A stretch of DNA of 64,000 nt from Brevibacillus migulae (GTDB taxonomy: Bacteria; Bacillota; Bacilli; Brevibacillales; Brevibacillaceae), in the NCBI RefSeq assembly GCF_004521915.1, contig NZ_SDKD01000021.1:32627-96626 (forward strand), given 5' to 3'. The notes beneath the pieces are model-generated. The model saw only the letters and a list, made by a program, of their open reading frames with translations. It was not told the DNA's origin and ran no database searches. Positions 26,271-36,300 of the stretch are shown here, in pieces (within the stretch, counting starts at the first letter, position 1; every line of letters starts with the position of its first letter). The position numbers and the translations under genes are program-made.

Positions 26271-27092
26271 CTACGCCCGTTTCTTACTCCTATTCCTCAC
26301 ACGCTTGAGCTTCTTAATAATCAAGTAACCATTCCGATAGCCATACACCGCGCGATATTTGTTGCCCCAACGGCGTAAATAGTAATTGAAGGTTCGACGG
26401 CGCAGCAGATTTCGTTTTCGTTTTGAGTTCGCATCCGTCAATTGATTGCGGTGCTTGGTCCGATTGTAGAGCACACGGTTAATCCACTTTACCGGATAGC
26501 GGTCGATCAAGCGCAAGATGATTCGCCTGTCTTCCATGATCCGTCCGCCATACCGATCGGATGTATCCCAGCCGCCCACCTTTTGCAGCGCACTTACACG
26601 GTAGCAGCGTGGGGCCACCATCCAGCTGGTATACTTGAGAAAGTCATATTTTCTTTTGAATTCGCGATGTTTGATTAAAAATGCTTTGCGATATTTTAAC
26701 CGATTGTTGACCCGCCACAGATTGACGTTGCCATAATAGAGCGCATAATTTCGCCTTGCTTTTTGAATGCGGTTGGCAAGCGTGGACAACGCTCTTTTCG
26801 GCAACCAATCATCCGAGTCTACCTGCACCATGTACGGCGTATCGACTAGCGTCAGTGCGGTGTTCATCACTTTGGAAATGCCGGAGTTTTCCTCCATGCG
26901 GTAATACTGGATATCCGGATGGCTCAAATAGGGCTCTACCTTTTTCTTGGTGTTGTCCGTAGAGGCATCATCCATGATCAACAGCTTCCACCCTTTGTAG
27001 GTTTGCTTGAGCACGCTGCGAATCGCTTTGCGGATATACTTGGCACGGTTGTAGGTCGGAATCACCACGGTGAATAACGGGTCACCCATCAT
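26271..27092 (-). CDS. GT2-family glycosyltransferase
   Basis: A 273-residue inverting GT-A transferase. It begins F-T-V-V-I-P-T-Y-N-R-A, followed by D-D-A-S-T-D-N-T and the metal-binding Q-V-D-S-D-D-W. The C-terminus is highly basic (many R and K), which could tether it to membrane or polymer. ATG 27092 (or 27089) follows GAGGGATAACA; the start overlaps the end of the nucleotidyltransferase gene by 11 bases, so translation is coupled. Confidence 0.88.
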   Translation of the reverse strand: MMGDPLFTVVIPTYNRAKYIRKAIRSVLKQTYKGWKLLIMDDASTDNTKKKVEPYLSHPDIQYYRMEENSGISKVMNTALTLVDTPYMVQVDSDDWLPKRALSTLANRIQKARRNYALYYGNVNLWRVNNRLKYRKAFLIKHREFKRKYDFLKYTSWMVAPRCYRVSALQKVGGWDTSDRYGGRIMEDRRIILRLIDRYPVKWINRVLYNRTKHRNQLTDANSKRKRNLLRRRTFNYYLRRWGNKYRAVYGYRNGYLIIKKLKRVRNRSKKRA

Positions 27093-28137
27093 TGTTATCC
27101 CTCTGTCCCTGCGCCGGAATGAGAATGGACGACTTGTCACTTACGATGAAGACCCCAGTCTCCGCGCTATGCTGCCCTGTCAGATAAGAGGAACGTCCAA
27201 ATAAACTGTCTTCAATGACCCAGTTCACATCAATCAGCGATGACTGCTCGAGGAGAATGCTCCCTTTGATCCACGTACAGTTTTTCAATTCTACGCCATC
27301 CTGAATGGAAACATAGGGTCCCAGCTTGCAATTTTCGATGTGACAATTTTCTCCGATCAATACGGGTCCAACCAACTCGCAGTTGATCACGGTACTGGTG
27401 GTCCCGACCTTCACCTGTTGACCCAGCTCTTTCTGCAGCATCCAGCGATCAGCTGCCAGCCATCTTTGTATGGTCCCCACATCCGAATACAATCCGTCCG
27501 TAACGGTATGCGCGATCCGACTGCCATGATCGATCAGCGCCTGAATCGCGTGGGTTATCTCATATTCCCCACGGGCAGATGGCTGCAGCGTTTCGATCAC
27601 ATCGAATATGGAGCTCGTAAACACATAGGCGCCGATGACAGCCAAATTGCTTTTGGGCTGCTGCGGCTTCTCCTCTATCGAAATGATATGACCGTCTTTT
27701 ACCTCGGCAATGCCGTAGTCCTGCGGGCGCTCTACCTTACTCAGCAGCAGGGCCCCTTCCACAGGCTCTTGCTGAAACGCCTGCTGCAAATGATGAAGGG
27801 AGTCCATCAGCAGGTTATCTCCCAACAAAAGCGTAAACGGTTCTTTTTGGATGAATGGCCTCGCCAATCTCACGGCGTGTGCGATGCCAAGCGGCTGCTC
27901 TTGTTCAATAAATGTAATGGTAGCCTGATACTGACTACCATCACCTACGAAATCAACAATCTGTGTTTGGGAAGGATTGATGACGATACCGATATCGCGA
28001 ATGCCAACCTCGATTAATTTGCGTATACAATAGTGCAGGACGGGATGATTTGCCACTGGGAGGAGAGTTTTGGGTTGTGAATACGAAAAGGGATGCAACC
28101 TGGTGCCACGTCCAGCACACAATATTAACCCTTTCAT
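27082..28137 (-). CDS. Sugar-1-phosphate nucleotidyltransferase (RmlA-like, long form)
   Basis: Makes a nucleotide sugar from NTP and sugar-1-phosphate, most likely dTDP- or UDP-glucose. In 351 residues it shows L-C-A-G-R-G-T-R-L-H-P near the N-terminus, an L-L-G-D-N-L metal site near 105, E-E-K-P substrate motif and a C-terminal beta-helix (I-x-x-C-x-I/L repeats, about 245-320). RmlA short forms lack this extension. GGGAGTGAT lies before ATG. About 113 bases separate it from the upstream GT4 gene. Confidence 0.87.
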   Translation of the reverse strand: MKGLILCAGRGTRLHPFSYSQPKTLLPVANHPVLHYCIRKLIEVGIRDIGIVINPSQTQIVDFVGDGSQYQATITFIEQEQPLGIAHAVRLARPFIQKEPFTLLLGDNLLMDSLHHLQQAFQQEPVEGALLLSKVERPQDYGIAEVKDGHIISIEEKPQQPKSNLAVIGAYVFTSSIFDVIETLQPSARGEYEITHAIQALIDHGSRIAHTVTDGLYSDVGTIQRWLAADRWMLQKELGQQVKVGTTSTVINCELVGPVLIGENCHIENCKLGPYVSIQDGVELKNCTWIKGSILLEQSSLIDVNWVIEDSLFGRSSYLTGQHSAETGVFIVSDKSSILIPAQGQRDNNDG

Positions 28138-28250
28138 CTTTTTATCACTCCCTAGTTGTGCTTTTGTACTTGTGTATTATAAATATGGCATTCCGAATAC
28201 TGGCGTAAGGGCTATTGTCCTCCTTGTGTCAAGAAAAGGCGACAACCCAT

Positions 28251-29444
28251 CTACCCAATTTTGCGAAAACGTTCTGTCTTTTTCTCGAGCAGATGCTGTT
28301 CGGGATGAACGAGCCGCTCAAATACATCCAAGTAAGCGGCAGCTGTCGCTTGCCACGATAAAGCTTGGGCACGACTACGCGCATTTTTGCTCAATTCGCT
28401 TTGCATCGCGGGCGTCTGCCAGAAAAATTGCCAGAGCCGGGGAACCAGCATTCTCCAATCCTTTGGCGGCACAAGAAAGCCATCGTCCTGATTGCGCACG
28501 ACTTCAGGGATTCCTCCGCGTACCGTGGAGATGACCGGCTTGCCGGCGGCCATCGCTTCCAGATTCACGCGGCAAAATGGTTCCTGCCATAAGGATGGGG
28601 TCGCCACGACATCTCCCAATTGGTACCATGCAGGCATATCCTTCGTAGGAACGAAATTCACAAACTTCACTTTATCCCCCAATGGTTTGGCCAATTTTCG
28701 CAGCAGCTTTACATACGGATTTAAGCGATTGCTTCCGTACCCGGTTCCCCCTACGATCACGAGACGGGCTTGCGGATCCACCTTGCTGATTTCACGGAAG
28801 GTGCGCAGCAGCACATGCACCCCCTTTTCCCGCATCAATCGACCTGCGTACAAAAGGACATGATGCTTGGGTGATAGACCCAGCTCCTTGCGCAATTTTT
28901 TGGCCTTTCGCTCCAGCTTTGCCGTGTGATACATCTCACTGTCCACACCCAGATGGATGGCATGCACCTTTTCCGGCGTGATCTGATGCTCTTGAATAAA
29001 ATGCTGCCGCAAATATTCACTATTGGTAATCATCCCATCGATCATTTTGCCGACACGCCTCATGGTAACCGGATCGATCATTCGTTTGGAGGCATACACA
29101 TGCGAGTGCATATTCAATACGATCGGCTTGTTCGGAAAGGCTTTTCGCAAAGCGGGAACATAGCCGGGGCGATTTTCGACGAGGATGACATCCGCCTCCC
29201 GTTTCCGCAAATCCTTGATGACTTTGCGCAGATACAGGGAAGGACGCCGGTCGTAGGAAAAACGGACAAAGGTCCGGTTTCCTTCACGGCTGGATGCCGG
29301 ATAGGTCGGACATGTCCGTGTATAGATCGTCACGTGATGCTCTGGGTCGATCACACGCGTAATCTCATCGATATCATGTTCCACCGAGCTGCCCTTGACT
29401 GGCGGAACGGAAAAAGGGCCGGGACTAACGATCGCGATATTCAT
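28251..29444 (-). CDS. GT4 glycosyltransferase resembling CotSA/YtcC spore-coat enzymes
   Basis: A 397-residue GT-B enzyme. The segment W-Q-E-P-F-C-R-V-N-L-E-A-M-A-A-G-K-P followed by R-G-G-I-P-E-V, and the central G-x-G-Y-G-S-N-R-L-N-P-Y-V, recall B. subtilis CotSA and YtcC, which are associated with the spore coat. Its ATG is within the end of the upstream coiled-coil gene (20-base overlap), with GGGAGATGG upstream. It is the second gene of the cluster that follows the sigma-K-like promoter. Confidence 0.87.
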   Translation of the reverse strand: MNIAIVSPGPFSVPPVKGSSVEHDIDEITRVIDPEHHVTIYTRTCPTYPASSREGNRTFVRFSYDRRPSLYLRKVIKDLRKREADVILVENRPGYVPALRKAFPNKPIVLNMHSHVYASKRMIDPVTMRRVGKMIDGMITNSEYLRQHFIQEHQITPEKVHAIHLGVDSEMYHTAKLERKAKKLRKELGLSPKHHVLLYAGRLMREKGVHVLLRTFREISKVDPQARLVIVGGTGYGSNRLNPYVKLLRKLAKPLGDKVKFVNFVPTKDMPAWYQLGDVVATPSLWQEPFCRVNLEAMAAGKPVISTVRGGIPEVVRNQDDGFLVPPKDWRMLVPRLWQFFWQTPAMQSELSKNARSRAQALSWQATAAAYLDVFERLVHPEQHLLEKKTERFRKIG

Positions 29445-29748
29445 CTCGTTCCATCTCCCACTCTTTTTTTAACAGCAGCACCAGCTGTTGCAGACGCTCC
29501 CTCTCCTGCTGCGCAATCCTCATCTGTTTGATCCAGCGCTGCTCCCATTCTTTCAACTGCGCCTCCAATCGCTCCACTTTTTCTTCGAGTTCTTCTCCCT
29601 TTTCCAGTGGATAGGACTGGCTCTCTTTTTTATCCAGCGGTTTGGTGACGCTTATGTGCTCAACGATATGCTGTAATGCGGTTCCCCCTGTAAAAACACC
29701 TGGGGTCACCCACTGCATCCGATCTTGTCGTTTCCGTTTATCCATCAT
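29425..29748 (-). CDS. Coiled-coil protein, first gene of the glycan cluster
   Basis: Unrecognised 107-residue soluble protein. Residues 1-50 are basic and loosely structured (Q-W-V-T-P-G-V-F-T-G-G). Residues 50-105 form a strong heptad coiled coil rich in E, K, L and Q. GGAGG is seven bases before the first of two ATGs. It overlaps the CotSA-like gene by 20 bases and starts just downstream of the sigma-K-like promoter. Possibly a small spore-coat structural or scaffold protein, by context only. Confidence 0.7.
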   Translation of the reverse strand: MMDKRKRQDRMQWVTPGVFTGGTALQHIVEHISVTKPLDKKESQSYPLEKGEELEEKVERLEAQLKEWEQRWIKQMRIAQQERERLQQLVLLLKKEWEMERDEYRDR

Positions 29749-29799
29749 CGACGGACCTCCTCCACAGGCAAGCTTTCTGTAAGCATTTGTCTATCGTTA

Positions 29800-29828
29800 T
29801 AGGGTATGAGTACAAAAGTAAATGGGTA
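29800..29828 (-). promoter_or_regulatory. Sigma-K-like sporulation promoter of the glycan cluster
   Basis: On the minus strand TACC (29825-29828) is followed after 16 bases by CATACCCTA (29800-29808). This fits the B. subtilis sigma-K pattern (mACm, 16-17 bases, CATAnnnTA) fully in the -10 and in the AC of the -35. It lies 52 bases before the coiled-coil gene and just past the dnaD terminator. No better sigma-A promoter is visible there. Confidence 0.6.
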
Positions 29829-29863
29829 CGAAAAAACCACCGAGACAAAAGTCCCAGTGGTTG
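29829..29863 (-). terminator. Terminator of dnaD
   Basis: On the minus strand AACCACtGGGAC and GTCtCGGTGGTT pair around a short T-rich loop, followed by TTTT. It insulates the glycan cluster from dnaD. Confidence 0.8.
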
Positions 29864-29879
29864 ATCAGATGTTATACGT

Positions 29880-30527
29880 TTACGTGCTGGATTGTCGACG
29901 GAATCGCAAGCTGTATGCGCGAGCTTGTTCCGCATTGGTGATTTTTTGTTTTTGCCACTCCAATAAAATGCGATCGATATAACGAATGTATAATTTCCCC
30001 ACAGACATAGCCTCTCGCAACGCAGTCAGAATCAGCTCTTCGGAATAGCCATCCTGCTCCCGCCACAGATGCATCGTCTCGATCTCGATTGGAGAAAGCG
30101 GCCTGCCGAATGCCTGCTCAAAGTGGCTGTATAAACTCGTCGGATCTGACCATCCCTGCTCCAAAGCCGCGCTTACCTGCACCATGGCATCGTCCTGCAG
30201 GAACGCAGCCAGTTTCGAGTAGAGCGGCTCCAAATTATACTTTTCATGCCGGATCCCGCTCGCGGGGTCCGTGTATTCATCAATCGAAAGGAAGCCTGAT
30301 TTCAATAAGTTTTGCAACACGCGCACCAATTGCAAATGCGACATGGACAGGCGTTCTTCGAGCTGCTGCAAAGTCGGAAATCGATTGCCTTCCTGCTGGA
30401 AAGAAAGCAGATGGATGAACAGCATCATGTCCTCATCGCTTAATCCTAACCGTTTATACGAGGATAATAGCAGATTGGAAACAGATGTTACCCCTGCCTG
30501 AAGAAGTTGAAGAATATGTCGATCCAT
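29880..30527 (-). CDS. dnaD: DNA replication initiation protein DnaD
   Basis: Primosome protein of 215 residues acting with DnaB and DnaI to load the replicative helicase. An N-terminal winged helix (about 20-100, L-S-D-E-D-M-M-L-F-I-H-L-L) is followed by a C-terminal DnaD/DnaB2-like domain with Y-I-R-Y-I-D-R-I-L-L-E-W near residue 185. GAGGTG precedes the ATG. It follows asnS as in B. subtilis, which supports the assignment; nth, its usual next neighbour, is replaced by the glycan cluster. Confidence 0.93.
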   Translation of the reverse strand: MDRHILQLLQAGVTSVSNLLLSSYKRLGLSDEDMMLFIHLLSFQQEGNRFPTLQQLEERLSMSHLQLVRVLQNLLKSGFLSIDEYTDPASGIRHEKYNLEPLYSKLAAFLQDDAMVQVSAALEQGWSDPTSLYSHFEQAFGRPLSPIEIETMHLWREQDGYSEELILTALREAMSVGKLYIRYIDRILLEWQKQKITNAEQARAYSLRFRRQSST

Positions 30528-30583
30528 GTAGGGTTCACCTCTTCCATGATTATATCAGCATCGGACAAGACGCGCCTAGTGGA

Positions 30584-30624
30584 AAACGAAAACCACCCTG
30601 TCTCCATTTGGAAACAGAGTGGTT
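30584..30624 (-). terminator. Terminator of asnS
   Basis: On the minus strand AACCACTCTGT and ACAGgGTGGTT pair with a loop of about 10 bases, then TTCGTTTTC, 18 bases after the asnS stop. Confidence 0.75.
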
Positions 30625-30641
30625 CCAGATCGTTGCGGGAT

Positions 30642-31931
30642 TTATGGGTACAGACGATTGAGCAGACGTGGGAATGGAATGGTTTCACGGACATGGTCAA
30701 GACCGCAAATCCATGCGACCGTACGCTCCAAGCCAAGACCAAAGCCGGAATGCGGCACGCTTCCGTACTTGCGCAGATCGAGGTACCATTTATAAGCATC
30801 CTCGGACAGATGATGCTCGTTGAAACGCTCTGCCAAAAGCTCGGGATCATCAATCCGTTGGCTGCCGCCAATGATTTCTCCATATCCTTCCGGTGCGATC
30901 AGGTCCGCACACAGCACGACTTCCGGACGTTCCGGATGCGGCTTCATGTAGAAGGCCTTGATCTCCGTTGGATAGTGAGTGATAAACACCGGCTTGTCGA
31001 AATGTTCAGCGATCATGGTCTCATCTGGTGCACCGAAGTCATCGCCCCATTTGATCTCGCTGCCTTTTTCTTGCAGCAGCTTGATTGCATCGTCATAGGT
31101 GATGCGCGGGAATGGCGCCAATACGTTTTCCAGCTTGCTCGTATCGCGTTCCAACGTTTTCAGCTCTTGTTTGCAGTTTTTCAATACCGATTGAACGATA
31201 TGGGAAACGAACGCTTCCTGAATCCGCAGGTTTTCTTCGTGATCAACGAACGCCATCTCCGGCTCGATCATCCAAAATTCGATCAAGTGGCGACGAGTTT
31301 TCGATTTTTCAGCACGGAAAGTAGGACCGAATGAATACACTCGTCCAAGCGCCATGGCAGTCGCTTCCATGTAAAGCTGTCCGCTTTGGGAAAGGAATGC
31401 ATCCTCATCAAAATATTTGGTGTGAAAGAGGTTGGTCGTTCCTTCAGCGGAAGTCGGCGTCAAGATCGGCGGGTCTACTTTATAAAACCCGTTTTCATGG
31501 AAGAACTCCCCTACTGCACGAATAATCTCGGAACGAATCGCCATCGCCGCACGCTGACGTGGTGAACGCAGCCACAAATGGCGATGATCCATCAAAAAGT
31601 CAACACCGTGCTCTTTCAAGGAAATCGGATACTCCTCGGCGATCTGGATAATTTCCACACCGGTGACGGTCAGCTCATAACCGCTCGGAGCGCGATCGTC
31701 TGCACGCACGATACCGCTTATGTACAAAGAGCTTTCCTGTGTCAGCTGGGTTGCTCTCTCCCAAGTCTCTTCGCTTACCTCGGCTTTGACAACAACACCC
31801 TGGATAAAACCGGAGCCGTCGCGCAGTTGGAGGAATTGGATTTTTCCGCTGCTGCGCTTGTTATAGAGCCAGCAGCCAAGTTTTACTTCTTCACCTACGT
31901 GCTGCCCAATGCGGGCAATGGTTGTCAACAT
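30642..31931 (-). CDS. asnS: Asparaginyl-tRNA synthetase
   Basis: Class II aminoacyl-tRNA synthetase (429 residues). An OB-fold anticodon-binding domain (1-100) precedes the catalytic core with motif 2 F-R-A-E-K-S-K-T-R-R-H-L-I-E-F and motif 3 G-F-G-L-G-L-E-R. The R-R-H-L-I-E-F-W form and the length distinguish it from AspRS. A sigma-A promoter lies upstream at 31968-31996; the short leader leaves no room for a T-box. Confidence 0.95.
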   Translation of the reverse strand: MLTTIARIGQHVGEEVKLGCWLYNKRSSGKIQFLQLRDGSGFIQGVVVKAEVSEETWERATQLTQESSLYISGIVRADDRAPSGYELTVTGVEIIQIAEEYPISLKEHGVDFLMDHRHLWLRSPRQRAAMAIRSEIIRAVGEFFHENGFYKVDPPILTPTSAEGTTNLFHTKYFDEDAFLSQSGQLYMEATAMALGRVYSFGPTFRAEKSKTRRHLIEFWMIEPEMAFVDHEENLRIQEAFVSHIVQSVLKNCKQELKTLERDTSKLENVLAPFPRITYDDAIKLLQEKGSEIKWGDDFGAPDETMIAEHFDKPVFITHYPTEIKAFYMKPHPERPEVVLCADLIAPEGYGEIIGGSQRIDDPELLAERFNEHHLSEDAYKWYLDLRKYGSVPHSGFGLGLERTVAWICGLDHVRETIPFPRLLNRLYP

Positions 31932-31967
31932 GTGGTAAATCCCCCCGTATTCAATTGAACCGTTACA

Positions 31968-31996
31968 ATTATACTATTGAGCCTGTCCAAATTCAA
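31968..31996 (-). promoter_or_regulatory. Sigma-A promoter of asnS-dnaD region
   Basis: TTGAAT (31991-31996) and TATAAT (31968-31973) on the minus strand with a 17-base spacer, about 40 bases before the asnS start. Confidence 0.75.
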
Positions 31997-32049
31997 TGAA
32001 ACAGATCAGCAAAAAGAACGAAGCGGACAAACCCTCCGTCTCGGAACTA

Positions 32050-33228
32050 CTAGCCTCTGCGGACAAATTGACGGATGCGCTCAATTCCTTTTTCCAGCTG
32101 CTCCATGGAAGCCGCATACGAGATGCGTGCATGATTCGCTGAGCCAAAGCCGCTGCCGGGCACGAGAGCGACTTTTTGCTCGACCAGCAGATCCTCGCAC
32201 CATTTGTCCACATGATCGTAGCCCATCTTTTTCATCGCTTCTGATACATTCGGGAACACATAAAAAGCTCCCTCCGGCTTCAGGCAAGAGATCCCCTCGA
32301 TCTGATTGAGCAGGTCCACGACGCGATCCCGGCGTTTCACAAACTCCCGCTTCATCATTTCCAGCGGCTCCTGTGTTCCTGTCAATGCAGCTAATGAACC
32401 ATACTGGGCAAAGGAAGTCGGGTTGGAGGTGCTATGACTGGAAAGATCCACCATCGCTTGAATCAACGTTTGATTGCCCGCAGCGTACCCCATTCTCCAT
32501 CCAGTCATGGAGTACGGCTTAGACATGCCGTTGATGATGACTGTATTTTCATAAGCTTCCTTGCTGAACGTCGCCACACTCACATGTTCATGGCCATCAT
32601 AGATCAATTTTTCATAGATCTCGTCAGAAACCATGAGGATGTTGTGGGCCAAGCAAACCTCTACAATTTCCTCCAGCTCCTGGCGCGTATAGATGCTGCC
32701 TGTAGGGTTGCTTGGAGAATTGAGGATAATCGCCCGGGTTCTCGGGGTAATCGCGGTTTTTACTTGCTGCGCAGTTACTTTGAACGCATTGGCTTCATAT
32801 CCCTCGATAAACACGGGAACGCCTTCCGCCACCTTCACCATCTCCGGGTAGCTGACCCAATACGGTATCGGAATGATGACCTCATCACCGGGATCGAGGA
32901 GACTCATGAACAAATTGTACAGTGCATGCTTGCCACCATTGGTCACAATGATTTGCTTCGTGCTGTAGGTCAGCCCATTGTCCCGTTCAAACTTCTCGCT
33001 AATGGCTTGAAGCAGCTCGGGAATACCGGCTGTAGCCGTGTATTTGGTCCTCCCCTCGCGCATGGCACGCTCTGCAGCCTCAATGATATGGGTAGGCGTG
33101 TTAAAATCGGGCTCGCCTGCGCCCAGACCGACCACATCCAAGCCTTGCCTTTTCATTTCATTCGACTTAGCGGTAATGGCCAAGGTTGGTGATGGTGACA
33201 ACAAAGATACGCGTTTCGCCAGTTTCAT
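32050..33228 (-). CDS. aspB: Aspartate aminotransferase (class I, AspB)
   Basis: PLP-dependent transamination of oxaloacetate/glutamate to aspartate, 392 residues. N-S-P-S-N-P-T-G near residue 170 and the PLP lysine in S-K-P-Y-S-M-T-G-W-R-M-G-Y near 235 are diagnostic. The order aspB-asnS-dnaD matches B. subtilis, and aspartate feeds asparagine and the neighbouring panD and dapB pathways. An asnS promoter sits in the 118-base gap, so asnS can be transcribed independently. Confidence 0.94.
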   Translation of the reverse strand: MKLAKRVSLLSPSPTLAITAKSNEMKRQGLDVVGLGAGEPDFNTPTHIIEAAERAMREGRTKYTATAGIPELLQAISEKFERDNGLTYSTKQIIVTNGGKHALYNLFMSLLDPGDEVIIPIPYWVSYPEMVKVAEGVPVFIEGYEANAFKVTAQQVKTAITPRTRAIILNSPSNPTGSIYTRQELEEIVEVCLAHNILMVSDEIYEKLIYDGHEHVSVATFSKEAYENTVIINGMSKPYSMTGWRMGYAAGNQTLIQAMVDLSSHSTSNPTSFAQYGSLAALTGTQEPLEMMKREFVKRRDRVVDLLNQIEGISCLKPEGAFYVFPNVSEAMKKMGYDHVDKWCEDLLVEQKVALVPGSGFGSANHARISYAASMEQLEKGIERIRQFVRRG

Positions 33229-33344
33229 CGAAAATTCCCTCCGAACAAGTTAACATAATAAATTTTATGTATCCAATTTAAGCTTGTCCTTCTACGGATA
33301 GCCTATCATACGCATTTTCCTATGTATAGGCTGTGCAGCAGTAT

Positions 33345-33376
33345 CTGCCCTTCCCGCGCGAGTAAGAGAAGGGCAG
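33345..33376 (-). terminator. Hairpin downstream of the decapeptide-repeat gene
   Basis: CTGCCCTTC / GGAAGGGCAG stem (about 9 bp) 20 bases past the stop codon. It lacks a clear T-run, so termination is only probable. Confidence 0.5.
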
Positions 33377-33395
33377 CTCCGCTGTACCTCATCAT

Positions 33396-36300
33396 TTACA
33401 CTTGATTATTTACTTCATCTGCGTTCTTTTGATCAAGGATGGATTCCTCGACTCCCTCTTCTTCCAATCGCTGCTGCTCTTCTTCCGTCCATTCTACCAA
33501 TTCAAGTTCATCTTCGTCATCTAAGGTTTCATCCACGCTGTCTTCCTCATCATCGTTCTCCGGGAATAAGATGACTTCTTCGTCAAGTTCCGCTTCTGGT
33601 TGCTCAGACTCTGACCGTTCAACTTCAGCAGGCTGCTCAGATTCTGGTTGCTCCGTTTCTGGCTGCTCACCTTCAGGCTGCTCACCTTCAGACTGCTCTG
33701 CTTCTGGTAATTCGACCGCTGCGACGTTCTGATCAACGGTAATGGCATCTTTTGGGATATTTCCTTTTTCGCCAATGGCAATCCAGTTGATCATCCCGCT
33801 TGCTTCGACGCCTTCAACTGTCCGTTTCACCAGTAATTTCACCTGATCCGCTTCCTTCTCTGCGATCACCGTTAGCACGGAAGCGGTCGTCGCTGTTGCC
33901 ACAAAGGCATAGTTAACATGTTGGTAGGATTCTTCCAAAAGAACGGTTAAGATGACGTCTTGCTCGCTGGGCAATAGCCGGAAAGAAATGATGCCGAATT
34001 GTTGGAGCACTTCCCGCCGCGCTGCTGGCGCTTGCACAGGGGTAAAATTCAATTTGTCAGATGCTATGCTGTTGTCAGCCAATTTCTCTGTGGTGATTGC
34101 TCCATCTTCCAGCTTATCCGTGGTAACGCTTCGATCTTGCAGCTTGCTGCTCGAAACGGCATCATTCGCCAGATGTTCTTCATATACGCTGACCGGCGCG
34201 AGCTTTTGGGCGTCTACGCTATTGTCCGCCATTTTCTCCCGGGTTACTGCCCCGGTGCGCAGCTTTGTCGTCGTGATGGCATGATCGGCAATCAGCGTAG
34301 TCTGAATGCTGCCTTCCGGGAAATGGGACGCTTGAAAGGCCCCTTTGGTCAAGTGTCTGGCCTCAATCGATTGGTCCGCTATTTTTTCATTCGTCACGCT
34401 GCCTTTTCCGAGATGCTCTGTCCAGATACTGTCCGGCTTCAATTTTTGCGAGTCGACGCTGCCATCCGCCAATTTGTCGGTTGTCACGGACTGGCTGCGC
34501 AAATGATCGCTTGTGATGCTGGACGCTTCGATCTTTTGTCCGTCTACACTGCCATCCGCCAATTGCACTTTGGTGACTGCACCATGTGCGAGCTTGCCGG
34601 TTGTAATCGAATGATCTGCGATCGTACGGGACGTCACCGCTCCTTCCGCCAAATGGGTGGATGCGATGTTCCCGGGAGCTATTTTTTCGGCTGTAACAGC
34701 AGCATTTTGAAGATGATCGGTGGTCACGCTGTCCAGGGAGAGCTTGCTGGACGTCACGCTGCCATCCGCCAGTTTATCGTCCGTGATGGTGTGATCCACC
34801 AGATGTTCCGCGGTGACACTCGATTGCTGAAGCTTGGTTCCATCAATGATGCGATCGGCTAATTTATCCTTGGTTACGGCTCCAACCGCCAATTTGTTGG
34901 AAATGACACTTTGCTCCGCCAAATGGTGAGTTTGCACCGCCTGCTCGGTAAGATGGAATGATTCCACGGCATTATTGGCGAGCTTATGGTTGGTTACTGC
35001 ACCTTCCGCGAGGTGAATCGCTGAAACGGCGTGCTTATCCAGTTTCGCTCCTGTTACACTGCTATCTGCCAGCTTTTCGGTCGTGACGGCTCCGTCTTTG
35101 AGCTTTGTATCGGTAATGCTCGCTTCCTCGAGATGAACCGTCTGGATTGCTGAAGCTGAAACATGTGTGGACTGAATCGCGGTTGGCGCAATTTTATCGC
35201 CGGTGATGGCTCCTTCTGCCAGATGAGCAGCTGCTATTGTCTCTTTTTGTATTTTCTTCCCATCTACACTGCCATCCGCCAGCTTTTCGCTCGTCACCGC
35301 ACCATTTTGCAGTTTTTTACTCGATACGATTTCATCAGCAAAATGCTCAGCCAGAATGCTCTGCGGTTGGATATGCGACGATTGAATCGCTTTATCCGAG
35401 ATCGCATCCGTGGTTACCGCGCCTTTGGCCAAATGCCTGCTTTTTACGGCTTCATTGGCTATTTTCGCGGAGGAGACAGCATCATCTGCGAGCTTGGATG
35501 TATTTACGCTCATATCAGTTAATTTATCCGTGGAAACGGATTCTGCTGCAAGCTTCGAAGTCGTGATCAAATGATCGGCCAAATGATTGGTTTGCACAGC
35601 ATTTTCCTGCAGCTGGGCGCTACCAATGACACGATTGTTCAAATGCGTCGTCTGAATGGCACCCTTGCTGATTTTTTCTTTGGTCACCGACTGATTTTGG
35701 AGATGAACGGTTTGAATCGAATCCTCCACGATATGATGCTGATAAATGCTGCGATGAGCCAATTTTTCGGCAGTAATGGCTTGGTCGGCTATTTTCGTCG
35801 TAGTCACTTGCTGATCGCTGATTTTCTTATGCGTGATGATGAAATCCTGCAAATGCCCGCTCTGGATTGCCAGTGGCTGAATATGTCTGCTGTTGATCGA
35901 ATCCTTTGCGATTTTTGTTTCGGTAACCGCCATGTCATTTAAGTGTTCATCCGTAACGGCCCGTTTTGCAAGTTTGTCGCTCGTCACCGCTTCCGCTTTT
36001 AAATGCTGTGCACCCACTACTCCGGAGCTTAAATGTTGTTCTTGAATGATTTGATTGGCCAAATGTTCTTTTTTTACAGCCTGTTCAGCCAGATGCCCGC
36101 TTTTAATCGATTTTGCCCGAAGATGATGGGAATCAATGCTTTCCTGATTGAGTTTTGCCGAAGTGACAGCACCGTCTCTTATTTTATCTGAGGTAACCGC
36201 TCCGTCTTCAAGCTTCGCTGAATTGACCGCTTGATTGGCAAGACTGACTGTATTGATTGCACCCGGTTTGATTTTTTCAAACGAAATCGATTGATCCTGA

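Noticed and set aside
33999..34862. Plus-strand open frame opposite the repeat array
   Set aside because: It is a by-product of the periodic codons of the repeat gene, and similar shadows occur along the entire array.
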